Source: Mortierella alpina
Taxonomy: Eukaryota > Mortierellomycota > Mortierellomycetes > Mortierellales > Mortierellaceae
Assembly: GCA_029449245.1 (NCBI GenBank)
Contig: JANATF010000005.1
Coordinates: 1,426,001 to 1,490,000, forward strand
DNA: 64,000 nucleotides
Direction of reading: 5' to 3'
Both the position numbers and the translations under genes were made by a program. How positions within the stretch are numbered: position 1 is the first letter of the stretch; each line of letters opens with the position of its first letter. This document shows, piece by piece, positions 1-11,981 of the stretch. The notes under the pieces were generated by a model. It was not told the origin of the DNA. It saw nothing but the letters and a program-made list of their open reading frames with translations, and searched no databases.

Positions 1-1298
1 GAGCGACCTCCGTACGGCTAGGATTGCGTTCTAGGAAAGCAACAGATACTAGGACGTCGACGTGCATCTGAAGATCATTCTCCAATGTGAAGGACATCGT
101 TCTTGCCTGCAACACGAGGAGAAACTAGGCCCATTGGTCAATGCAGAGTGCGCTCTAGGCTCACTTTGAAAGGACAAATTGATTACCTATCTCTCATGAC
201 AAAAAGAACGAGTGGGTGGTATGCTTCTTCTTTTGCTTCCAAAACCCCTCCCTTCACCATCATGCAACCCTTCCGCAGATGTGTATCCCCTCTTGACCAC
301 CTCACACTCCTCCCCTTGCACCTTCTCACTCATTTTGATACCCTGAAATGCTCTCATAGCTTTGGTTGGGTTCACTCACACGTGAGTCAGCAAAGCAAAG
401 GCCAATGAGATCGAAGGCCTCAAGACAACCCAAGACGAAAGACAAAAGCATAGGACAGGGGGCTGCGGGGTACGAATAGGGCGTACTGGCTGTGTATGAA
501 GGATGTGTATGCAAAAAAGTCAGCCTAAAATAGCGTGAACTGGGCCTGCGCTAGTCCCTCATTATTTTGGAGCCGCCTGCGTCCGTGTCGTTTTTTCGGC
601 ATAGTTGACTCTCCGTCTCAGTGCGCCAGACATGCCTTTTGCTCTGTCTTTCGCAAAGTGGAGAACAAATCGCTCAGCAGGCTAGTCATCTCAGACACCA
701 ATGCTGCAAAGCGTCCCTGAAAAACAATGAACCGAAGAAACTTCTTGGACACAAAATGCTCCTGAACGCGAACCCTCTGCCGCTAGACAGTTCCTTTTTT
801 TTTTTTTTTTTTTTTTTTTGGATCGGCTCTATTTCGTGCGCAAAGACCACCTCATCCGCATGTGCGTCTGAGATGACAAAGGATTTCCACGTCGCAGGTT
901 TCTTACCGAGGTTAGACTTGTAATTTTGGATCCACAGTTCAGAGTGTTTAGCTGAACGACAAAAAAAGTTGTACCGTAGACAGCGTCGTTACCAGGATCC
1001 TTAGTTTGCTCTTGCTCCCATCTTGCTCCACCAAAAACCGGTTGACGTTTGATGCACGGACCTCCCTCGACATTTTCACCGCAGCAAGTGATTGCCCTGC
1101 TTTGACATGCAATTCGTGCAGACATGTAGATCGATAGTTGATAAAAGTCAGAAATATCAAAAGAAGAACGCCTGGAAGTGCTGCCTGTCACCTTTCACGG
1201 GTTACAGTGTACCATGCAGCCGTGCAAAAAAAAAAGGAAAGTGAAGCTCAATGAGCAATCAGCAGCAGCAAGAACTTTGGCCAAAAATGCAAAAGAAG
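1..1298. other. Intergenic stretch, no gene recognised
   Basis: Short open frames occur on both strands, but none shows a recognisable domain or a convincing splice-linked partner. A pure T-tract of about 23 bases lies near 798-820. The left edge of the window cuts this stretch, so the end of a gene further left could be included. I see nothing else to annotate. Confidence 0.5.
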
Positions 1299-1371
1299 AG
1301 GTCTCGCCGAGACTCGAACTCGGATTGCAAGATTCAGAGTCTTGATTGCTAACCAATTACAACACGAAACC
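1299..1371 (-). tRNA. tRNA-Gln (anticodon CTG)
   Basis: On the minus strand a full cloverleaf can be drawn. The acceptor GGTTTCG pairs with CGAGACC (one G-T wobble) and leaves a T discriminator at 1299, as in yeast tRNA-Gln. The D-arm is TTGT/GCAA. The anticodon stem CAAGA/TCTTG holds the loop CTCTGAA, so the anticodon is CTG, decoding CAG. The T-arm CCGAG/CTCGG closes a TTCGAGT loop. There is no intron and no encoded CCA. Runs of T (minus strand, about 1291-1294 and 1283-1287) directly downstream fit a Pol III terminator. The tRNA reads CAG, the codon that makes up much of the repeat-rich gene at 11740-15235; that link is only an observation. Confidence 0.93.
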
Positions 1372-2328
1372 GCTCACAAGCGCCTTAGACCAACTGGCCA
1401 ATTTGAACTTGCTTGTCGAAGAGCTTAAATTTTAACATATTAAACCAGTGAACCATTTAGGGCTTGAACCTCTTTGTCAGTCTGTCGCCGCTATTTTAGC
1501 CCCTCCGGCGGGCGATCAGGAGCCATTATAGGCGCTCAAGATCCCGGTTCAAAGCATTTATTTTGCCAAAACACCAGAAATGTGTTGAATAGTCTCCTCT
1601 TTCGCGCTCCAAGTGTTTATACATCGCGTAAGCTGCCAAAAAGCTTTACAGTAGCAGGAGTTCTGATCAGTCTTTCAACATCAAACTGCTCATGGACTCC
1701 CAGGACTCGATTGGGCTGTCTCTCTTGAATTGAAGACAATGCAAGTTGGAGAAAGTCGCAAAAAGAATGGTGAACTCGCATATCTTGAAGCTTAATCATC
1801 TCATACGAAAGACCCGTCATATGAAAGGTCGGTGCAGCCCATGGCATCATGTCCTATTACGAGCCCGCTTACCCTCTGTGCTTCATCTCACGTCTTCCGG
1901 GACGCTTGTGAGAGCTAGAGGGAAAAGTGTGCGAAGGGTGGTGAAAAATTGTGGGGGTGATTATGGTCCTCCCTCGATCTCCAACATAAGAGGTGCCCGC
2001 AGACCTTAGACGAGCCGACTCTGCAGAGACAAAACCTTATTCTTGTCACCTTTCATCTCTCCATTCCTCCTCCTGCTCGCCATTCACACGTTTCTCGCTT
2101 ACCGCGCATATTCACTCCCTTGCAAGGGACATCCAGCCCCCGTCCTGAAGCTCGACACCCTGATCGTCGCTCCTCATCGCATCCTCTCCTACATTCACCG
2201 CATTGTCTCCTGCCCACATCCTGAGCCGAAGCGTCCCTGCACAGCAGCAGCAGCAGCGTTTACCCTCGCGCACAATCGCCTTCCGTAAAAGATGATTCAG
2301 AATTGGACGTCGGTCTGCGTCCGCTGCC
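1372..2328. other. Intergenic / promoter region upstream of the peroxisomal protease gene
   Basis: No recognisable coding region. The last 300 bases are C/T-rich with a short CAG run near 2242-2256, resembling the leaders of other genes in this window. It probably contains the promoter and 5' UTR of the plus-strand gene that follows. A GGTTCAAGCCC-like box on the minus strand near 1465 is not part of a foldable tRNA. Confidence 0.4.
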
Positions 2329-5300
2329 ATGGTCCTGACGAGATTGGAACAAAGACTGAAGGCAGGGCCTTCTTTCACAACGAATATCAACTTCGATCAA
2401 CCCTTCTCTGCTTTTTCGCAACGCTTTGACATTTTCTTGCTTGAATATCGTGTCCTTGGTATGATTGTCCTTTGCAACAGCTGTCCTATCCTTAACTCGA
2501 TCGCCCAAAAAATGCCATGCTCTCTCTCCTCTTTCTCTCCTCTTTCTCTGCCTTCTCTCCAACACAGCTGGGTATTCGACATTCACGGCCTCTGGTATCG
2601 CGCTCGAAACAGGTCTGGTTGTTACTAGGTACCCTTTAGATCACCTTGGCGTTTTCTGACCATTCCGATGGGATCGAAAGAGTACCAACCCAAAACTCAT
2701 ATTATGCTCTCCATCATCGTTTTTATCTTGCCGAACAAAAAAAGTGCAAGTCTTCTTCGCCCGTTTCTCCAGGATAAGGTGAGACGCGTGCTTATGGAAG
2801 TTGTCCCTTTTGGGCGCAACAGTCGATCTCCAACCCCTGTTCAATCGGGTGCCTTTTTGTCGCTTTCGGTGTCGATGGCTCAAATGTGCCAGACCGAGGG
2901 AGGTCAAGTGCGAGATTCAAGAAAGAAAAGTGCTGAGAGGATGCTGTTCTGACCACCCCGAATTCCTGCTGTTTACATTAAGAAACAATCGGACCTGCCA
3001 CGGACAGAGTCTACCCCACAATTGTCCCACGGACCTCCTGCTAGTAATATGTGTAATGGATTTGAGCCTTAACGCACGAGTGTACACCTGGCACCTACTG
3101 TTTTCAATAGCTCTCTTCATATGGCGAAATGGCACTTTGCCCAAACTCTGGAGTGGACGTTCTCTTTGAAAGCAATATCAACGATGGTAAGCGATCATTT
3201 GCACCCGCGTTAACTCCGATATAGAATCCAGGGTCTGACACACCTTTATGCGCTGAATAGATGGTATCGAAACCTGGATCACTGCCGATCTCGTTGCCGT
3301 GGTGGAGGCAGAAGGTAGTGCGCCTTCATATAACTTCTCTCAGAGGGGGTTTTTCGTAGCAGTTTGAAGGAGCGGCTTTACTGATATGATGCTCTTACAG
3401 GCATGTTGTCATCAATTAGGAGGCTGACCGGACACGACGCGTCTGCATGGATTTTCGGATGGGAGAGCAACAAAGGTCAACTGGGAACCGACATGAACTC
3501 CATTCACCGTTTTTCGCTCAGGAATGTCGGCATTTCAGGTCTCGCCATCCTACGCTTGCAGCCTACCACGGACAGCTCGCCAGCACTTGAGAATCAGGCG
3601 CCCCTCAGTGATCGGTATCCGTCTCAGTTATCAGTACCGTCGATTGGAAAACGATTAACGCTGCATGGATCTGGGTTTGGCTTGATCGCGCCCTCCGTGC
3701 TCATCAACAATATCAGCCAGGGCGTGGTCGCCAACATCATTCACCCCCACCGTGCCGCGCGAAGGGTTGATGAGCAAGCCAACTCGCTTATATTAACGGA
3801 TGCCAAGTTCTTACCAGGCATGGAAGGAGGTGCCGTGAGCTGGGATGAAACAGGGGAGCTGGCTGGTCTTAGCATGCTTCCAATAAGGTACGAGACTTTT
3901 CCCTCAGCTTCTTTTTACTTCTCAAGAGCACGCGCTTGTCATGTGGGTCTAAGCTATTGTTCATTCATGTTTAGACGGAGAGACGGGGAACCGGTGGATA
4001 TCAGCCTTGTGATTCCGGTCGCATGTATCATCACCGCTATCTCGCCGTACATCACGCTGCCTCAACAGCCGTTGCAACCAAAGCACATGGTGTCACTGAA
4101 TTCGACCGCACTCATGCATGCGCGGCAGGCTGTGGTTATGGTTCAAGTTGGTCAAACTTGGGCGTCAGGGGTGGTCATATCCAAAAACGGGCGTACGTGT
4201 CTTGATCGTCGAAGCCGTCCTCTTGTTTTTTTTTCCAGTTTTGGGGCATCAACTGATTTCTAGAGCTGTTCTGGTTATGTTGCTCCTCACCAATTAGATA
4301 TCCTTACCAACGCGCACGTCTTCACCTCGTTTCTGGACAACATCAGTAATCGGACATGGCCCAACCTGAGAAGTGGCGTCTCTTTGCGGGTGCGAATAGA
4401 TTCTCCACAGCAACAGGTTAGTCTTCTGATTATGAACTGATGCTTCTTGGCCTTCAAAAATGTAATATCGCACTCACAGCAAGCAATACTGAGATAGCAA
4501 TGGGTCGACGAATGTGAACTGATATTTGTATCAGAGTCATGCTGGGATGTTGCCTTGATCAAGATCCCAGAGACGTGCGTGTTAAATGGCTTCCTGCCCT
4601 TCTTGCCCCTGCGGACTAAAGACGACATGTAAGTGCTTCGTTGGTATTTAGAACAAGCCTATAGAGCTTAAGAGGCATCAGAAAAGGCGGCTTTTTTGCT
4701 GATGATATCGCCTTTTGAACTAGATCCAGGACCAAGCCAGTTGTAAGAGGCATGCCTCTGTTTGCGATTGGACACGGGATATTTGGACCGTCTTCAGGAA
4801 TTCTGCCCCTCATCACGTCCGGCATCTGCAGTAAGGTGGTTACTTATAGTAACCAGCCAGCTATGCTGCTCAGCAGCGTGCCGGTTCATCGGGGCAATAG
4901 CGGAGGTGTCCTAGTCAATACAGAAGGCCACTTTGTTGGCCTTGTTACAGGTTCGTCAAGAGATTGTCACCACTCTTTTAGGTCAGGTCAGGCGATGCTG
5001 TCGATAGAATACTGATAAAGCTTGAGTTGGGCCTTAGGCAACGGGAAAACATCCACTGGCAGGACAATCACACATCTCAACTTTGCGATACCCATTGAAG
5101 CCATGACGGCCGCAGTTAATGCATATCTAGCAGATGAGGACCGCAAATGGCTCGATCGACTGAACACTCCCCCCACAAGGATCGACGACATTTGGTCATT
5201 GCGAGGGGTAGCTCCTGTTTGGGATCCGCTGGACAAAGGTAATATCACGGACCATCTTATCACAGCCTGTTTGAGAGATTAAGCGGCTGGACTCTAATAC

Positions 5301-5371
5301 CTCACTCCTTATTACTCTTCCTGGTCCACTTCTGCTTTCATCGATCACCGACAGTTTCGAGCAAGCTTTGA
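2329..5371 (+). CDS. TYSND1: Peroxisomal leader-peptide processing protease, TYSND1/DEG15 family
   Basis: Trypsin-like serine protease that in the known family cleaves PTS2 leader peptides and trims peroxisomal enzymes. The spliced product shows the family's two-part layout. The degenerate N-terminal half carries LILTDAKFLPGMEGGAV. The catalytic half has His in ILTNAHV (about 4315), Asp in WDVALIKI (about 4546) and Ser in HRGNSGGVLVN (about 4898). It ends with the HLNFAIPI segment typical of the family. At least ten exons are inferred; those from 3400 onwards are clear. Between 2629 and 3260 the joins are uncertain, and the ATG at 2329 is a phase-compatible guess. The last intron (5239-5354) matters: spliced, the protein ends V-S-S-K-L, a canonical PTS1; unspliced it runs on to a stop at 5282 and ends ACLRD with no PTS1. 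The gene converges on RPAP3 with 12 bp between stop codons. Confidence 0.85.
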
Positions 5372-5383
5372 GCGTTTATTATT

Positions 5384-7429
5384 TCAGTAGGCGGTTGTTT
5401 TGAATTTCGATGCCAGCGCTGAAAGTTCTGCTTGGTTGTACACGATACCGTTTTCGAGGCGACTAGAAAGATGCTGAAAGATGGACGCCAGGTCTATTGG
5501 TCGTGAACGAATAAAATAAAAATCAGAGGTTAGACTGAGGGCCCAAAAAGTAATATCAATATTGGCGCTTGATCATTGAACGTACTCTTAGTGTCTGCAG
5601 AGGTGGCGAACATGAGCGTCATGTCAAACCGCTGTACTTTGCTTAGGCCAACCAGAGTTCGGTACAAGAGCTGTGGCTCCTCCATACTACCAGATACAAT
5701 CGAAAGGACAAAATGAGATATAGAGACTCGAACCAAGGAGATTGCCAAGGCTTTCCTCATTGTACATATGGTGTACTTACGGGATGTAATATTCTTGAAA
5801 GATGGCCAGCATGGATGAGAGGTAATCTGATTCAAATGAACTCTTGAAGATAGATGGTAATGCCTCTGGTTGAATGAGCTGTAAAAGTGGAATAAATCGT
5901 GTCAGGATAAGGATCGGTGGAGTATAGGGTCCCAAGTATCAATCCTTTATGCAGTTGTCGGTTCATCATTACCTTGATATATTGGCACAGCAGTTCTTTG
6001 TTCCTACTGTAACTCTTCCAGTCTCGTTGAAACTCCATTGTCGTGGTGGGAGTCGTCATCTGCACGTTAGCATTGGTCGCTTGTGGATATACTGCAGGTG
6101 TCGTAGGGGCCAGGGGTGCGACAGCAACAAGGGGTGCAGTTTTGGTTGCATCTGGTGCCGCAGGAGGTGATGAAGTGGGGGGAGCGACGGTCGGTGTCGT
6201 GGCCTGGGAGCTCGTCACTGAAGGTGGTGGGATGCTGGCTTTTACAGTTGAAAAGAGCTCCGAGTCGCGGTCATTCTGAACTTCCTTGATCATCACACGC
6301 TTGCTTGAGGTGACACGAGCGGGTGATGAAGGCTCGACTTGAGTTTTTGCTACACTCAAGGAGCTTTCCATGGTTGTGGCTGCCTTACTCTCGGGCACAC
6401 GCTGTGCTGGCCTCTTTAATGCTGAATCCACTTGTCGAAGTTTACTCAATTCCTCCTTGACGGCCTTGTTCGAGGGATCAATTTTCAGTGCAAGTTCGAA
6501 GTCCAGAACTGCTTCATCCAGGTTGCCCATAAATCGACGAGCGATTCCTCTTCTCCAAAACGCTTTGACATTCCTGCTATCCATTGTCAGACCCAAGGTG
6601 CAATCGCGCTCAACTTCAGAGTACCTTTCAAGCTTGAGTAGTGCCATGGCCCTGTTGATAGGAAGCACAGGGTTGGAGGGATTGAGCGCCATACTGGCCG
6701 AGTAATGCTCTATCGCCTTCAGGTATTGCCCCTTTTTGAACAGCTCATTGCCCTACGAATATCATCCGCTGTCAATCCTTGAAATGATACTCGGATTGCT
6801 TATACAAGAACGCTTCAGGTACTAGTTCGCTTACCTTTTCCTTCTCAGTATTGGCAGCGGCTACTGGATCAATCTTGGCTTTAGATGAGGTCAGTTTCAA
6901 CGATGCCGTCGCCGATCTAGAAGACAGGTTTGTGGCAGCTACTGGGGTCTTTGTCATCTTGACCGATTCAACTGAATCCAGCGCGGTCAGAGGTTTCCCT
7001 TTGTCTTTCTCTATCTCATCCAGTGCCTGGTCCACGTCGAATTTGTCCCAGGACTCATAGTATGCTTTTCGCGAAGGAAGCTCACGATCCAGCAATGCTG
7101 TCGTTGTATCAGTGCTTTGCGGCGTTCCTTTGACGGGCGTTTTCCCAGCCTCGGAGGCAGTTGACTGGGCCATAGCGACAAGAGACTCTTTGCGAACATG
7201 TTCCACCTGGCGAACGTCCAAAAGCTGAATGTCCTTTGCTGAACGAAGAGGCAAGAACTCCTAGTGAGTCGGTTGAAGAGTGGTTTCGAAATGAGTGCCC
7301 GCTGTTGCTGATTACGAACAAAAGTGTCCCTGTGTGCATAGAGTGTACCATTGCTGCTGTGGAATTGCTGTTTCCCAGGGAATGCGCCTCCTCCCACTGA
7401 GCGATCCTCTGCAGTGTCGTTGGGTCCAT
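5384..7429 (-). CDS. RPAP3: RNA polymerase II-associated protein 3 (TPR co-chaperone)
   Basis: R2TP-type co-chaperone that links HSP90 to assembly of RNA polymerase II and other complexes. Six exons (7349-7429, 6835-7260, 5973-6752, 5781-5878, 5586-5686, 5384-5493) join in frame to 531 aa. Residues around 90 carry the RPAP3/SPAG1 motif ESWDKFDVDQALDEIE. TPR repeats start near residue 170 (GNELFKKGQYLKAIEHYSAS, then NPVLPINRAMALLKLERY). After a Thr/Pro/Ala-rich linker the last ~110 residues form the RPAP3 C-terminal domain, recognisable from FQRDWKSY and VQRFDMTLMFATS. The first exon (27 codons) is the least certain part; the start was chosen because its donor is in phase with the conserved exon. 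Divergent from ADA3. Confidence 0.88.
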
Positions 7430-7943
7430 GGGGAGAAGAATAGGTTGCCACTGTCGGCCACGCTGTGTGAAGCCCAAGTGAGGACTGAATCTTAAACGTC
7501 ACCGTACACCGAGCCCCGCTAAACTATACAGTACCTCTTTCCATCACATCAAAACTCACTCATTCCACCGTTTCACAGCAACCTTGCATCGACAGTTCTG
7601 GATTCCATTATTCGAATCGGGAGCTACCATTTCCATTATTTGCCGGGAAACACCGATATTTAGGCAGCTTCACTGGTTGCAAAAGCGTCGTTTCGCCTTA
7701 CATTGCTTCATCCGACCTCATCATTCCTGAACAAGCGACGCGACAATCCCGTGCGGCTTCCCCTTCCCTTACTATCGCCTGAGCATTGCTCGTTCTCGAG
7801 GTAATCAGAGTGTAGCAAGCTCATCGCAGTACATCATTTGCATCATTTACGTCTGTCTTCTTTCACAGCATGGCCAGCACTGAGTTAACCGCCATGTCTA
7901 CGCTTGTCAACATAGCAGTCACCTGTAGAGCACAATAGCGCCC
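7430..7943. promoter_or_regulatory. Divergent promoter region between RPAP3 and ADA3
   Basis: About 514 bp separates the two inferred start codons, which point away from each other, so the promoters must share this stretch. It is C/T-rich towards ADA3. An upstream ATG at 7870 opens a 16-codon frame that stops before the ADA3 start, so it may act as a short upstream ORF. No TATA box is convincing. Assignment rests on position only. Confidence 0.45.
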
Positions 7944-10320
7944 ATGGACAACCCCGCGTCTCCATCCTTCGACCCGGACGCGCTGACCTATCGAAACTAT
8001 GTGAGCAGACATCAACAGGGATCATCTCCATCCTTATCGATTCCACCAATCCCCTCATACCTGGAATTAGCAGCGCTACAGCAGGAACTTCAGTATTTGT
8101 CCGAGCAGGCGTCTGCTCGATATGAGCGTTACAGCGGCGAATTCGCAAAGCTCGAGGTCACCGCGAATCCAGCTCAATCCAAGGAATCTTCTGTATCTTC
8201 AACGCCGACCTCTGCAACTTCGAATTCTGCCCCAAACTTGAACGTCGCATCTCAGGTGCTTTCTGCAACAGGCAGCACCACGGCAGTGGCGGCTCGATCA
8301 AGTGCATCGCCCGTTTCATCCTCACCTTCCTCGTTCTCGAGCAGTTCTCGAGTTGGAGGGTCTTCAGGAACATTGGCTTCAGGAACAGCAGGGGGTGGAT
8401 CTCCCTCTATTGTCAAACTAGGCGTAGTCACTCTGAAATTGAAGCGCTCGGATGCTGCAGGTATGGGTCCTTTAAGCACAGTGTATGTGCGGGGAGGGTT
8501 CATTTGTGGTTGTATATTAACATTTGATATCTTGGAATCACAGAGAGCTCTAAGACTGATGACGAGCAGAGTTCAACGTCAACACCGAACACGATCAAGA
8601 TTAGAACGGGAGCGCCTTCGTAAGTCATCGAAAGGTGTGGTGGTACTATGAGTATCGCTTTCTCTCATTATCTAACGTATCTATTCTCACAGGGTTTCGC
8701 AAGATGGCCTTACAAAAAAGAAGAAGAAGCGCGAACTGGATGACGACAGCGAATATTCCGAGGATGATAGAGGTATGTTAGATCACGTCTCATGGACACT
8801 AAGGTAGCGTGCAAGGAAGGGCAGCTTACTCACATGTGATTGGTTTTTCTAGTTTTGCCACATCCAAAGGTCAAGAGAAGCGATGATTACTCAATGAGCA
8901 AAGTAGGGCGAAGTATGTCACCTCAGCCTGTCAAACTGAACGCCAACAGACATAGCACACCAAAAGCCTCGCAGGTATGTCACTCGAAAAAGAGCATCGT
9001 TTTAAGGGAATCGATGGCTATTCATTGTTCACAACAATTGCTAACTGAATACTTACAGCCGAGGATGGGAGACAAGGCACATACAGCATCTCATCAAAAG
9101 AAAAAGAAGAACTCGGAGCATCCAGAGAAATCAAAACCGCTTCCGAAATCACATGAGGTTCAGGAAGACTTTTCCAAAGTCAAGGTCGCCAATCAAGTAC
9201 CTATTCAAACATTCTGGGCATCCATGGAGCCGTACTTTCGACCATTTACCGAGTCTGATCGCACGGTTTTGGAGGAGGAGGGCGACCAAATCACACCATT
9301 GTTGATCCCGCCACTCGGAAAACATTATTTGGATGCATGGGCGGAGGAAGATAGATCGCTGATTCCATTTGATGGACTCGAATCCCGGCGGAACTCTGTA
9401 GACTTGGTCAAGGATCCAGTTCCTTCAAGGAACACGGTGCATAACCAGCCATTTGAGTTGACGGACGAAAACATTGACCAGGACGAGGTATCTTGCGGCC
9501 CTTTGACGGAGAGAATTATCTCCTCGCTGATATCGGAAGAGGTGGTCGATTCTAGTGACATTAAGCAGGACGATAATTTTTCAGCACCCTCTCCGTCGCC
9601 AGCAGCTGTGCAGTCAAGCGCAAGAAATTATGCCGAGTTGGAGGAGCGAATTAAGCGCGAGTTGCGATACATTGGTCTTTTGGGAAACGACGAGGTGAGT
9701 AACGAGACCGAGCTCATCTTTGAAACACTGCTATATACCAAACGTGATCAATGATTTGTATGGGCTGGGCATCTAACAGCCTTTGCTTTTGATGCTCCAG
9801 ATTAACTGGGACGCAAGAGAGGACGACGAGATCAGTATTACACTGCGATCGCTTCAGAAAGAGCTGCGCGATGTCATGAAGGTCAACAAGAGCAGGAAGC
9901 AGCGTTTGCTTGGGCTGGTAAACAACCATCTTGCGTATCAGGAGTATAACACCATTCTGGATGACTTGGACAAGCAGGTTGAGCAAGGATACCTCAAGAG
10001 ATTCGTAAGTCAATGCATTAAAGTGTTGTTGTGTGTGGCCAGTCTCCTTCCTGCGCCATTGACAGCGGATATTAACGAGTTTGCCACTCTTTCATTAGCG
10101 CATGACAAAGTCCAAGAAGAAAAAGACGTCAACGCCCAAGGCACTCTCGGAGAATGCACTCAGTGCTATGGATAGACGCCGCCGATTTGTGCAAGGTGTC
10201 GGGCCTATCTTTCCCGCCGAGAACTATACCATACCCACCAAAACAATCTATCAGGATGAAATGCAGCCTAAGGTCGCCACAAGTGCACCGACTTACCGGC
10301 AACTCAATGGACTACCATAG
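7944..10320 (+). CDS. ADA3: SAGA histone acetyltransferase adaptor ADA3/NGG1
   Basis: Subunit of the GCN5-ADA2-ADA3 module of SAGA-type acetyltransferase complexes in the nucleus. Seven exons (7944-8460, 8544-8619, 8693-8772, 8853-8974, 9059-9694, 9801-10004, 10099-10320) join in frame to 618 aa. The N terminus has an ALQQELQYLSEQA helix and a Ser/Thr-rich linker. The middle has Lys-rich nuclear localisation stretches (TKKKKKRELDD). The conserved part contains FWASMEPYFRPFTESD, PPLGKHYLDAWAEED and the C-terminal helical Ada3 region from GPLTERIISSLI to ERIKRELRYIGLL and the NNHLAYQEYN segment. The start at 7944 gives the family-like N terminus; the upstream ATG at 7870 soon meets a stop. All introns have standard GT-AG ends. 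Confidence 0.93.
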
Positions 10321-11739
10321 AGTTTCCTCATTTCTCCAAAGCGTTTCCCTCCGATTCTTCCTTTTTTTCCCCTTCATGTTATATTTCCCCCATGTTTTTC
10401 TAATTGCCTCGCCTCGTCTCTCTCATCCTTTGCTTTTCTTCATCAAGTGCATGTACAAAAAAAGATTATTTCTGCTGGATAATCCTATCTGGCATCCTGA
10501 ATATGTATACTCTGTGTGAATTGTTGTCGAGGTGCGGGTATGATTGAAGATCCTGGTTGTCTGCTAGTTGGACATCATGGATCCTTGCCTGAAGCCATTG
10601 ATAGTGTCTCAGAAGTCGTTTTGTCCCTGGTGCCAAGAAGCCTAGACGATTGAAGGCGGTGGGCAGGTTCCTGTGTCCGATCTTTCCATGGTGTGTATTT
10701 ATCCCAGGAGGACCAGATACAGGATGGTGACAACGTTAAGGGCGATTAATGGGACTAATAGATAGTAAGGATAGGTTGGGTTAGTTAGAGGGTCTAGCGA
10801 TCCATCATTTTCAGAACACAGTGGGTAGATTCACTTCGTACTTCTCATTAGCGTCCTGACTGCCGATATCAAGTTGACGAGCCTGGCTTTGACCGATTCC
10901 TGTCCATATGGATCGGCGACCTGACGACCCCAACCAACTGTTGCCAGTAGAGGAATACGTTAGTATATGTCAGTACATGAGCGCGCGGGAGGAGGACCCT
11001 GCCATGATTGCAGCCACGAGTGTGGCCGAGCATAGACGCACGGCCTTGCCTCTGCGCGAGCGACTAGTAAGGCGACATACTTTTGGCGAGGAAGCGGTCC
11101 TCATTCAAGATGGCGACTGCATTGACAAAGAGGAGCATGACCTCCAGGAGACCAAAGATTCCGATGGCCATTTTTTTGCGTAGGTGATGCGGAGAAAAAA
11201 GGTAGACAAGGCAGGCCGAGGATGGTTTAGCAAGAAAGCGAATGAAGGAGACAAACGATGGGAATGTGAACACACATCGTGGCGAGTGCTGCAGCAGCTG
11301 CAAATTGGCTTGGGGGTGCATAAGGCTGTTTGAGCGGCATAAGGGCAGATTAGCTCTTCGCCAGCGCGACACCCACACACACACGCACACACAGCTTCGA
11401 CCAAACACTGACCCTCTCGCCTCGTTTGCAATTCTGTTTTTTTCCCCTTTCCCCTCACTTGTGCCCCACGCTTGCTTCGGCCCCCTCGTTCCTTTTCTTC
11501 TCTGTTCTCTCTTCTCACTCGCACTCGGGGTTTATCTTTTCCTTCTGCCTCTCTCGACCGCACTCCTTCCATCGACATCGTACCTGCCCAGCTTCCTCCC
11601 TTTGATCAGCAGTCAACCTTTCATATTTTATCGTTCTTTTGTTTTTCACTTGACCATTCTGATCTTCGTGATTATAAAAAAAAAAAGACAAAAAAAAAGA
11701 AAAAGGAACTTCTCATACCCTTATTAGTAATCGTTCGAA
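10321..11739. other. Intergenic region and pyrimidine-rich leader of the CASC3-like gene
   Basis: Holds the 3' flank of ADA3 and the promoter and 5' leader of the next gene. From about 11400 to 11640 the plus strand is strongly C/T-rich, followed by an A-rich block (11674-11706) just before the start codon at 11740. A (CA)n microsatellite lies near 11370-11392. A 91-codon open frame from 10908 has no recognisable domain and I do not call it a gene. Confidence 0.45.
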
Positions 11740-11950
11740 ATGCAAGGACTGCAACCAACCAAGCCTGTCAACGTCGAGCAAGGCATCAGCACCGCCGTAC
11801 CTTCGGACAAGCCCGTGAAGGCTCCTGCTCAGGACGGCAAAGGCACATCGAAGGATAAACCTGTAAACCGCCGCAGCGCCACCAAGGATCCTTCTGCTGT
11901 AAGCGCCAGTCATAGCGCACCAGAACCCACTACCAACAGCAACAGCAACG

Positions 11951-11981
<31 letters not shown>

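Noticed and set aside
1441-1475. GGTTCAAGCCC box on the minus strand, similar to a tRNA B-box
   Set aside because: The flanks do not form a T-stem and there is no A-box at the right distance.
5239-5282. Taking the stop at 5282 as the only end of the TYSND1-like protein
   Set aside because: The spliced alternative adds a canonical SKL in phase; both ends are kept as possible isoforms, with the spliced form as the main annotation.
10908-11183. 91-codon plus-strand open frame after ADA3
   Set aside because: No domain, no splice partner and composition like the surrounding non-coding DNA.
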